NCBI RefSeq assembly: GCF_036013745.1
Contig: NZ_CP107880.1
Location: forward strand, 6,758,001 to 6,822,000
Direction of reading: 5' to 3'
Origin: Streptomyces sp. NBC_00483
GTDB lineage: Bacteria; Actinomycetota; Actinomycetes; Streptomycetales; Streptomycetaceae
Length of the DNA stretch: 64,000 bases
Below, one piece after another: positions 8,381 through 15,472 of the stretch; position 1 is the first letter of the stretch, and every line of letters starts with the position of its first letter. Made by a program: the position numbers and the translations under genes. The notes beneath the pieces are model-generated. The model had not been told where the DNA came from and made no database searches. It saw only the letters and a list, made by a program, of their open reading frames with translations.

Positions 8381-9180
8381 TGTCGATGCTGATGCGCTGG
8401 CTGCGAAAGAATCTCGTGGTGATAGCGGGCCTCATAACGCTCGGCTATCTCCTGCTTCCGAACCTCGTCGTCACGGTCTTCTCCTTCAACAAACCGAAGG
8501 GCCGCTTCAATTACGAATGGCAGGCGTTCTCGACGGACGCCTGGAAGAACCCGTGCGGCGTCGCCGACATGTGCGGCTCGCTCTCGCTGAGCCTCCAGAT
8601 CGCGTTCTGGGCCACGATCGGCGCGACGGCCCTCGGCACGATGATCGCCTTCGCGCTCGTCCGCTACCGGTTCAGGGCGCGCGGCGCGATCAACTCGCTG
8701 ATCTTCCTGCCGATGGCGATGCCGGAGGTCGTGATGGCGGCCTCGCTGCTCACGCTCTTCCTCAACATGGGCGCCCAGCTGGGCTTCTGGACGATCCTGA
8801 TCGCCCACATCATGTTCTGCCTCAGCTTCGTGGTGACGGCGGTGAAGGCGCGCGTGATGTCGATGGACCCGCGCCTGGAGCAGGCGGCGCAGGACCTGTA
8901 CGCGGGCCCGGTGCAGACGTTCCTGCGCGTGACGCTGCCGATCGCGGCGCCCGGCATCGCGGCAGGCGCGCTGCTCGCCTTCGCGCTGTCCTTCGACGAT
9001 TTCATCATCACCAATTTCAACGCGGGCTCGACCGTCACGTTCCCCATGTTCGTCTGGGGCTCGGCGCAGCGCGGAACGCCCGTTCAGATCAATGTCATCG
9101 GTACGGCCATGTTCCTGGTCGCCGTACTGTGTGTGCTGGCTGCAATGACCATCGGTAAGCGCAAGAACAAAACTGCCTGA
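8380..9180 (+). CDS. potC: polyamine ABC transporter permease (PotC type)
   Basis: A 266-residue second permease subunit. It has an N-terminal helix (VVIAGLITLGYLLLPNLVV), the PotC-like LFNMGAQLGFW-type periplasmic segment near residue 125, and an EAA loop reading EQAAQDLYAGPVQTFLRVTLP. The C-terminus ends in a short basic tail (GKRKNKTA). Its ATG shares one base with the potB stop (TGATG). A later ATG four codons in is possible. It pairs with potB to form the membrane channel. Confidence 0.9.
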   Translation: MSMLMRWLRKNLVVIAGLITLGYLLLPNLVVTVFSFNKPKGRFNYEWQAFSTDAWKNPCGVADMCGSLSLSLQIAFWATIGATALGTMIAFALVRYRFRARGAINSLIFLPMAMPEVVMAASLLTLFLNMGAQLGFWTILIAHIMFCLSFVVTAVKARVMSMDPRLEQAAQDLYAGPVQTFLRVTLPIAAPGIAAGALLAFALSFDDFIITNFNAGSTVTFPMFVWGSAQRGTPVQINVIGTAMFLVAVLCVLAAMTIGKRKNKTA

Positions 9181-9210
9181 TCTACTCGTATTTCTGAGGG
9201 AGTTGGAATC

Positions 9211-10629
9211 ATGGCCGCACGCGCCATGAATCGCTGGACGAATTCACTCGCCGACGCCAAGCCGGTCACCTACTGGCTCGACGACCCCGGCAGGCCCGAG
9301 GCCCGCCCGGCCCTGACCGGCGACGAGCACTGCGACCTCCTGGTCGTCGGCGGCGGCTACAGCGGACTGTGGACCGCGCTGCTCGCCAAGGAGCGCGACC
9401 CGGGCCGTGACGTGGTCCTCGTCGAGGGCCGCGAGATCGGCTGGGCCGCCTCCGGGCGCAACGGTGGATTCTGTGCCGCCTCCCTCACGCACGGCACGGC
9501 CAACGGGCTCGCCCGCTGGCCGAAGGAGATCAAGAAGCTGGAGGAGCTGGGCGCCGCCAACCTCGACGCCATCGAGGCGGCGGTGGCCCGCTACTCCATC
9601 GACTGCGACTTCGAGCGCACCGGCGAGCTGGACGTGGCGACGCAGCCCCACCAGGTCGCCGAACTGCACGAGTTCCACGCGGAGTTGACCGAGGCAGGTC
9701 TCGCCGACGTCGTCGAGCTCCTCGACGCGGACGAGACCCGCGAACAGGTCGCGTCGCCCACCTTCCTCGGCTCGATGTACGACCGGCACGGCGTCGCCAT
9801 GCTCCACCCGGCGAAGCTGGCATGGGGCCTCAAGCGCGCCTGCCTCGACCTCGGCGTCCGCATCCACGAGAACACGCCGGCCACGGAGTTGGCCTCGAAC
9901 GGCGCCGGCGTCGCGGTCCGCACCCCGTACGGACGGGTCTTCGCCCGGCACGCCGCACTCGCCACGAACGTCTTCCCGTCCCTGGTGAAGCGCACGCGCG
10001 CGTACACCGTCCCGGTCTACGACTACGCGCTGATGACGGAGCCGCTGAGCGCGGACCAGCTGGCGGCGGTCGGCTGGAAGAACCGCCAGGGCCTCGGCGA
10101 CTCCGCCAACCAGTTCCACTACTTCCGGCTCTCGGCCGACAACCGGATCCTGTGGGGCGGCTACGACGCGATCTACCCGTACGGCGGCCGGGTGCGGGCC
10201 GAGCACGACCACCGCCCGGAGACGTACGCGAAGCTGGCGGGCCACTTCTTCGCGTGCTTCCCGCAGTTGGAGGGCCTGCGCTTCACGCACGCCTGGGGCG
10301 GCGCGATCGACACCTGCACCCGCTTCTCGGCGTTCTTCGGCACGGCGCACGCGGGGCGGGTGGCGTACGCCGCCGGGTACACGGGCCTCGGCGTGGGCGC
10401 GACGCGGTTCGGCGCTGACGTGATGCTGGACCTGCTCTCGGGCGAGCGCACGGACCGTACGGAGCTTGAGATGGTGCGCAAGAAGCCGCTCCCGTTCCCG
10501 CCCGAGCCGTTCGCGTCCACGGGCATCGCGCTCACCAAGTGGTCCCTTGCACGCGCCGACGAGAACGGCGGCCGCCGCAATCTGTGGCTGAAGGCGATGG
10601 ACACGGTGGGCCTCGGCTTCGACAGCTGA
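9211..10629 (+). CDS. FAD-dependent amine oxidase, gamma-glutamylputrescine oxidase-like
   Basis: A 472-residue DAO-type flavoprotein. The dinucleotide-binding motif is LVVGGGYSGLWTALL near residues 45-60, followed by EGREIGWAASGRNGGFC, the usual second FAD contact. The C-terminal half has YTGLGVGATRFGADVMLD, the FAD-closing motif of the family. It sits 30 bases after potC with GAGGGAG before the ATG, so it belongs to the polyamine operon. By context it should oxidise putrescine or gamma-glutamylputrescine to the aldehyde that the first gene of the operon consumes. No glutamine-synthetase-like gamma-glutamylation enzyme or gamma-glutamyl-GABA hydrolase is visible in the window; those would have to be elsewhere. 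Confidence 0.82.
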   Translation: MAARAMNRWTNSLADAKPVTYWLDDPGRPEARPALTGDEHCDLLVVGGGYSGLWTALLAKERDPGRDVVLVEGREIGWAASGRNGGFCAASLTHGTANGLARWPKEIKKLEELGAANLDAIEAAVARYSIDCDFERTGELDVATQPHQVAELHEFHAELTEAGLADVVELLDADETREQVASPTFLGSMYDRHGVAMLHPAKLAWGLKRACLDLGVRIHENTPATELASNGAGVAVRTPYGRVFARHAALATNVFPSLVKRTRAYTVPVYDYALMTEPLSADQLAAVGWKNRQGLGDSANQFHYFRLSADNRILWGGYDAIYPYGGRVRAEHDHRPETYAKLAGHFFACFPQLEGLRFTHAWGGAIDTCTRFSAFFGTAHAGRVAYAAGYTGLGVGATRFGADVMLDLLSGERTDRTELEMVRKKPLPFPPEPFASTGIALTKWSLARADENGGRRNLWLKAMDTVGLGFDS

Positions 10630-10632
10630 GCG

Positions 10633-10998
10633 CTACGCCGACGTCGGCGTGCCCTGATGGAAGTAGATCCGCCACCCGGCCTCCGGGTGGCGGCGCCACA
10701 GGGAGCTGCGGTTCACCCGACGCTCGCCTTCGTCCGTTCTGAACGTGAGGTGCACGATGCCGGGGGCGAGGAGCGTCCCCGCCATCTCCGTGACCCGGAT
10801 CGGCGGGCCGGGATCCGCGGCCCCGGTCACCGCCAGGATCGACTCCCGCCCCCAGCGCCGCCCGGACGCGCCGAACTCGAAGAATTCCGGGTCGAGCAGC
10901 GCCAGTACGAGCTCGTCATGCGCGCGTACGTCCGGTTCCAGCAGCCGCAGCTCCCTGTCGATCGCCGCCTGCACCTGCGTCTTCTCGTCCTCTTCCAT
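10633..10998 (-). CDS. DUF4440/SnoaL-like small protein
   Basis: A 121-residue protein with the cone-shaped NTF2/SnoaL-like pattern: an N-terminal helix pair (KTQVQAAIDRELRLLE), LALLDPEFFEFGASGRRWGRESIL, and a strand-rich C-terminus ending LWRRHPEAGWRIYFHQGTP. This is the DUF4440 layout, a fold used for ligand binding or isomerisation; no catalytic role can be assigned. It converges on the amine oxidase with a three-base gap. ATG at 10998 is preferred because the domain starts there; longer frames upstream are not domain-like. Confidence 0.75.
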   Translation of the reverse strand: MEEDEKTQVQAAIDRELRLLEPDVRAHDELVLALLDPEFFEFGASGRRWGRESILAVTGAADPGPPIRVTEMAGTLLAPGIVHLTFRTDEGERRVNRSSLWRRHPEAGWRIYFHQGTPTSA

Positions 10999-11165
10999 GG
11001 CCCGAGAGTACGGGTGCGCCTGCTGGGGATCACCCGGCGTACGCCCTGGTCGTACGCGGCTCCGAAAATTCACTACCTCCAGGTAACCGAAGTCGCGTAA
11101 TGCTCGGGCCACTTCCTCCTCTCGTTCGTGACGATCAGCGTCGATGTGAACGAGGAGGCCTCTTC

Positions 11166-11624
11166 ATGACTGGCTCGGGCGACAAGGCCGCCGTCGAGTG
11201 GCTGGTGTCCGTGGCACCGGATCCGGACGCCTGCCGCTGGGAGTGGGAACGCAATCCGCACGGGGTGGCGCTGCTGCCCGCGGGCGAGCGGTGGGACGTG
11301 CTGATCCTGCCGGGGGAGCTGGGTTATCCGACGCTCGACGTGCTGCGCCGGGTGATCGACAGGCCGGGCCCCGTGCTCGCGGACTTCGGCGCCGCCCGCA
11401 TGGGCTTCTTCGTACCCGCGGGCACGGCCGCCCGGTGGCTCGGCACCGGGGTGCGCGCGGTGGGGAGCGGCAGCTGGATCGTGGTGCCCTACCCCGGCCG
11501 GCTCGCGGGCGGCGTGCGCTGGCTGGTGCCGCCGGACGGCTCGGGCACGCTCACGGACCCGGCGCTCCTGGAACTCGCGATGCACGAGGCGGCGGCCCAA
11601 CTGGCAAGGGGCACAGGGGAGTAG
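11166..11624 (+). CDS. conserved actinobacterial hypothetical protein
   Basis: A 152-residue soluble protein I do not recognise with certainty. Segments such as ERWDVLILPGELGYPTLDVL, GPVLADFGAARMGFFVP and GTAARWLGTGVRAVG alternate strands and helices and resemble the small Streptomyces proteins often labelled as primase/polymerase N-terminal-like; no catalytic Asp pair of a polymerase is evident, so I leave it unassigned. GAGGAGG 7 bases before the ATG is a strong ribosome-binding site. It is transcribed away from the DUF4440 gene, with a shared 167-base control region holding the small palindrome TACCTCCAGGTA at 11074-11085. Confidence 0.7.
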   Translation: MTGSGDKAAVEWLVSVAPDPDACRWEWERNPHGVALLPAGERWDVLILPGELGYPTLDVLRRVIDRPGPVLADFGAARMGFFVPAGTAARWLGTGVRAVGSGSWIVVPYPGRLAGGVRWLVPPDGSGTLTDPALLELAMHEAAAQLARGTGE

Positions 11625-11661
11625 TGGTGGGAGTGCTGGGAGATCCGCGGATCCCCGACCC

Positions 11662-11690
11662 TTGACAACTCAATTGGTCTGGACCAAATT
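11662..11690 (+). promoter_or_regulatory. candidate chitinase promoter
   Basis: A consensus -35 hexamer TTGACA at 11662-11667 is followed after 17 bases by CAAATT (11685-11690), a weak -10. It lies about 50 bases upstream of the chitinase start. The DasR-like palindrome occupies the spacer. Confidence 0.45.
11674..11687 (+). promoter_or_regulatory. DasR-responsive element (dre) upstream of chitinase
   Basis: TTGGTCTGGACCAA is a near-perfect palindrome differing by one central base from the established DasR operator core TGGTCTAGACCA. It sits between the -35 and -10 hexamers, where a bound GntR-family repressor would block polymerase. DasR is known to control chitinase and GlcNAc genes in Streptomyces and to let go on binding GlcN-6-P, so the chitinase should be induced by chitin breakdown products. 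Confidence 0.75.
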
Positions 11691-11738
11691 GGGCGCGCTC
11701 CACCGTGCTCGTTTCCCCCACCACGCCCGGAGGCAGCC

Positions 11739-12887
11739 ATGTCCCGCTCCAGACCCCGCAGGTCCCGTACACCCCGTGGATTCCACCGGCTCTTGACGAG
11801 CCTCGCGGCCGCCGCGCTCGCCGCGACCGGCCTCACCGCCCTGTCCACCACCGCACGTGCCGCCGATGCCGACCTCCCGGCGCACGCCCTCGTCGGCTAC
11901 CTCCACGCGAGCTTCGCCAACGGCGCCGGATACACCCGCCTCGCCGACGTCCCCGACAACTGGGACGTCATCGACCTCGCCTTCGGCGAACCCACGTCGA
12001 CGACCTCCGGAGACATCCGCTTCGACCGCTGTCCGGCCACGGAGTGTCCGGGCGTCGAGTCGGACGCCGAGTTCAAGGCCGCGATCAAGGCCAAGCAGGC
12101 GGCGGGCAAGAAGGTCCTGATCTCGATCGGCGGCCAGAACGGCCAGGTCCAACTCACCACGGCCGCCGCCCGCGACACCTTCGTCACGTCCGTCTCGAAG
12201 ATCATCGACGAGTACGGTCTCGACGGCCTCGACATCGACTTCGAGGGCCACTCCCTCTCCCTGGACGCCGACGACACCGACTTCAAGAACCCGAAGACCC
12301 CGGTGATCGTGAACCTGATCTCGGCGGTGAAGTCCCTGAAGGCCAAGTACGGCGACAAGTTCACGCTGACCATGGCCCCGGAGACGTTCTTCGTCCAGCT
12401 CGGCTACCAGTACTACGGCACCGGCAAATGGGGCGGTCAGGACCCGCGCGCGGGGGCGTACCTCCCGGTCATCCACGCTCTGCGCGACGACCTGACGCTC
12501 CTCCACGTCCAGGACTACAACTCCGGCCCGATCATGGGCCTCGACAACCAGTACCACTCCATGGGCGGCGCCGACTTCCATATCGCCATGACCGACATGC
12601 TGCTCACCGGCTTCCCGGTCGCGGGCGACGCGAACAACGTCTTCCCGCCGCTGCGCCCCGACCAGGTAGCGATCGGCATGCCGGCGTCCACCCAGGCGGG
12701 CAACGGCTACGTGTCCCCGGCCGAGACGAACAAGGCCCTCGACTGCCTCACCAAGAAGACCGACTGCGGCTCGTACGCGCCCCATGGGACCTGGCCGGAC
12801 CTGCGTGGACTGATGACGTGGTCGATCAACTGGGACCGCTTCGGCAACTGGGAGTTCCAGAAGAACTTCGACGGCTACTTCGGCTGA
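11739..12887 (+). CDS. secreted GH18 chitinase
   Basis: A 382-residue glycoside hydrolase family 18 enzyme that cleaves beta-1,4 links in chitin by substrate-assisted retention. The signature DxxDxDxE is intact at Asp162, Asp165, Asp167 and catalytic Glu169 (DGLDIDFE). The first ~42 residues are a long actinobacterial signal peptide with an Arg-rich start and an Ala-x-Ala site near ARA-ADAD. SIGGQNG and MAPETFF are further family strands. There is no chitin-binding or fibronectin module, so it is a catalytic domain only. It follows a DasR-type operator. The 3' end overlaps the convergent PAP2 gene by 62 bases. Confidence 0.92.
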   Translation: MSRSRPRRSRTPRGFHRLLTSLAAAALAATGLTALSTTARAADADLPAHALVGYLHASFANGAGYTRLADVPDNWDVIDLAFGEPTSTTSGDIRFDRCPATECPGVESDAEFKAAIKAKQAAGKKVLISIGGQNGQVQLTTAAARDTFVTSVSKIIDEYGLDGLDIDFEGHSLSLDADDTDFKNPKTPVIVNLISAVKSLKAKYGDKFTLTMAPETFFVQLGYQYYGTGKWGGQDPRAGAYLPVIHALRDDLTLLHVQDYNSGPIMGLDNQYHSMGGADFHIAMTDMLLTGFPVAGDANNVFPPLRPDQVAIGMPASTQAGNGYVSPAETNKALDCLTKKTDCGSYAPHGTWPDLRGLMTWSINWDRFGNWEFQKNFDGYFG

Positions 12888-13650
12888 CCGCGTACGCCGC
12901 CGCGCACAACAACAGCACCGACAGGCACCAACTGCCGAGCACATCGGCCGGCCAGTGATACCCCTGCCGTACGAGTCCCAGGCCTACGGCCGCGTTCAAC
13001 ACGACGCAGCCGTAGGCCAGTCGGCGTGAACGGAGCACCAGCACGCACAGTCCGTACGCGACCGCGGCCGTCGCCGTGTGGCCCGACGGGTAGAAGCCCG
13101 TCTCCGGTGCCATGGGCGGCGGTCCCGGGCGGGCGATGAGCGACTGGAGCGGGGCCACCAGGGCGGGGACCAGGGCCATCGTCACGACCGCGGTGAGCAC
13201 GGAGAACCAGGACCGGGTGCGCCAGGTGACGTACGCGAGGGTGACGGCGAGGACCGGGAGCGCGACGCTCATGTTGCCGAGGTCGGCGAAGAACTCCGCG
13301 GGGGCGGAAGGGATCGCGCTCGTGCGGATCGCGTTGCCGAGGCGCTCGTCGTACGTGACCAGGGGGCCGTCGGATGCGACCTGCCAGGTGAGTGCGGCGA
13401 AGAGAAGCGCCGCGAAGAGGGGGAGAAAAATGGTCGGCCGGTTCGGAACAGGGGGGGTAGTTCCGAACCGGCCGAACTGGCCGGCGTATCGCGCGCCCCG
13501 GGGGGTTTGGGGCGAGCGACCGTCCGACCGGTGAGGAGTTCCGGAGCCGGAAGCTCCGGGTGTGTGCGCGAGGGCACGACCAGGGCGAAGCTGGGGAGGC
13601 CTCGACCCGGGTTCGCCCGCAGTCGCCTGCGAGCGAGGTGTTTCTCTCAT
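12826..13650 (-). CDS. PAP2-family membrane phosphatase
   Basis: A membrane protein of about 274 residues with the type 2 phosphatidic acid phosphatase motifs: IARPGPPP (motif 1, shortened), YPSGHTATAA (motif 2, catalytic His) and VRQGYHWPADVLGSW (motif 3, nucleophilic His and Asp). Five or six hydrophobic helices surround them. Substrates of such enzymes include phosphatidate, undecaprenyl pyrophosphate and other lipid phosphates; the sequence does not decide. The first ~70 residues are Pro/Arg-rich. The start is uncertain: ATG at 13650 lacks a ribosome-binding site, and a GTG at 13719 in the same frame is equally possible. The last 20 codons lie antisense within the chitinase gene. Confidence 0.75.
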   Translation of the reverse strand: MRETPRSQATAGEPGSRPPQLRPGRALAHTPGASGSGTPHRSDGRSPQTPRGARYAGQFGRFGTTPPVPNRPTIFLPLFAALLFAALTWQVASDGPLVTYDERLGNAIRTSAIPSAPAEFFADLGNMSVALPVLAVTLAYVTWRTRSWFSVLTAVVTMALVPALVAPLQSLIARPGPPPMAPETGFYPSGHTATAAVAYGLCVLVLRSRRLAYGCVVLNAAVGLGLVRQGYHWPADVLGSWCLSVLLLCAAAYAVSRSSRRSSSGTPSCRSGPS

Positions 13651-13830
13651 CTGCAGAAACCGTACGGCAGGGGCTGAGGGTGCGACAGCCGGTTGGGCAA
13701 CATCCCATCGGCCTCGCACACCTTCTTCACACGGCCCGACCGTCGTCGCAGGTCACGGAATCGTCGCGGCATACGCCATCACGATCGGGGCGTGTGGCTC
13801 CTGTTACCGGAGCGGCGTCCTGGGAGCTCC

Positions 13831-15165
13831 TCAGAGCGCCGCGAACGCGTTTTCGATGATGTCGAGGCCCTCGTTCAGGAGGTCCTGGCCGATGACGAGC
13901 GGCGGCAGGAAGCGCAGCACGTTGCCGTAGGTGCCACAGGTGAGGACGAGCAGGCCCTCGGCGTGGCAGGCCTTGGCGAGGGCGGCGGTGGCCTCCGGAG
14001 CCGGCTCCTTGGTGGCCGGGTCCTTGACCAGCTCGACGGCGATCATGCCGCCGCGGCCGCGGATGTCGCCGATGACAGGGAACTTCTCCTGCATCGCCGA
14101 CAGGCGCGACTTCATCGTCGTCTCGATCTCCTTCGCCTTGGCGTTGAGGTCGAGCTCCTTCATCGTCTCGATGGCGCCGAGCGCACCGGCGCAGGCCACC
14201 GGGTTGCCGCCGTAGGTGCCGCCGAGGCCGCCCGCGTGCGCGGCGTCCATGATCTCGGCCTTACCGGTCACGGCGGCGAGCGGGAGGCCGCCCGCGATGC
14301 CCTTGGCGGTCGTGATCAGGTCCGGGACGATGCCCTCGTTCTCGCACGCGAACCACTGGCCCGTGCGGCAGAAGCCGGACTGGATCTCGTCCGCGACGAA
14401 GACGATGCCGTTGTCGGCGGCGAACTGGCGGATCGCCGGGAGGAAGCCCTTGGCCGGCTCGATGAAGCCGCCCTCGCCGAGCACCGGCTCGATGATGATC
14501 GCGGCGACGTTGTCCGCGCCGATCTGCTTGGTGATCTGGTCGATCGCCTGGGCGGAGGCCTCGGCGCCCGCGTTCTCCTCGCCGGTCGGCCAGCGGTAGC
14601 CGTAGGCCACCGGGACGCGGTAGACCTCGGGCGCGAACGGGCCGAAGCCGTTCTTGTACGGCATGTTCTTCGAGGTCAGCGCCATCGTCAGGTTCGTACG
14701 GCCGTGGTAGCCGTGGTCGAAGACGACGACCGCCTGGCGCTTGGTGTAGGCGCGGGCGATCTTGACGGCGTTCTCGACGGCCTCGGCGCCGGAGTTGAAG
14801 AGGGCCGACTTCTTCTCGTGGTCGCCCGGCGTCAGCTCGGCGAGCGCCTCGGCGACCGCGACGTAGCTCTCGTACGGCGTGACCATGAAGCAGGTGTGGG
14901 TGAAGTCCTGCAGCTGGGCGGAGGCGCGGCGGACCACGGCCTCGGCGGAGGCGCCGACGGAGGTCACGGCGATACCGGAACCGAAGTCGATGAGGCGGTT
15001 GCCGTCGACGTCCTCGATGATGCCGCGGTCGACCTTGGCGGTGAACACCGGCAGCGTGGAGCCCACGCCTGCGGCGACGACCGCGGTGCGGCGGGCCTGC
15101 AGCTCCTGCGACTTCGGGCCGGGGATGGCGGTGACGACGCGGCGCTCCTGCGGGATGTCGCTCAT
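13831..15165 (-). CDS. gabT: 4-aminobutyrate aminotransferase
   Basis: A 444-residue class III PLP aminotransferase. It has NSGAEAVENAVKIAR (phosphate-binding region), FDHGYHGRTNLTMALT, ADEIQSGFCRTG with Asp259 contacting the pyridine nitrogen, and the Schiff-base Lys288 in TTAKGIAGG. These match GABA transaminases, which convert GABA and 2-oxoglutarate to succinate semialdehyde and glutamate. AGGAG lies 7 bases upstream of the ATG. It stands alone on the minus strand, divergent from the membrane ATPase, but is functionally linked to the polyamine operon upstream and to the second aldehyde dehydrogenase downstream. Confidence 0.93.
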   Translation of the reverse strand: MSDIPQERRVVTAIPGPKSQELQARRTAVVAAGVGSTLPVFTAKVDRGIIEDVDGNRLIDFGSGIAVTSVGASAEAVVRRASAQLQDFTHTCFMVTPYESYVAVAEALAELTPGDHEKKSALFNSGAEAVENAVKIARAYTKRQAVVVFDHGYHGRTNLTMALTSKNMPYKNGFGPFAPEVYRVPVAYGYRWPTGEENAGAEASAQAIDQITKQIGADNVAAIIIEPVLGEGGFIEPAKGFLPAIRQFAADNGIVFVADEIQSGFCRTGQWFACENEGIVPDLITTAKGIAGGLPLAAVTGKAEIMDAAHAGGLGGTYGGNPVACAGALGAIETMKELDLNAKAKEIETTMKSRLSAMQEKFPVIGDIRGRGGMIAVELVKDPATKEPAPEATAALAKACHAEGLLVLTCGTYGNVLRFLPPLVIGQDLLNEGLDIIENAFAAL

Positions 15166-15472
15166 GCGGGGCTCCTGGTTCTGGAATCCGGTCCCGGGTT
15201 CCGTCGCGACGTCGCCGGGGCTGCTTTCGGGGGGTTTCTCGCAGGTTAGGGGCGGGGGAGCGGGGTGGTCATGCTCCATCCGGGCGGGGTCGGTGGTGCC
15301 CGTTGTCCGTCTTGGACAGGTGTGGATCCGGTGGGGTCTCCGGACGGGACGGGTGCGCGCGCCGCGACGGGCCCGGCCCATGGGGCGCGTATGCGGTGAA
15401 CTCCCCTGGTACGGGCATTAGATTGAGGCGCGATCGACGCACACGGCACAGGGCAGCTCAGGGGGCTAGGCC
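15166..15472. promoter_or_regulatory. 307-base divergent control region between gabT and the membrane ATPase
   Basis: No credible gene. It must hold the promoters for both flanking genes. On the plus strand GTGAAC (15396-15401) and TAGATT (15419-15424), 17 bases apart, form a plausible promoter for the ATPase about 50 bases from its start. I see no clear operator palindrome for gabT. Confidence 0.35.
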
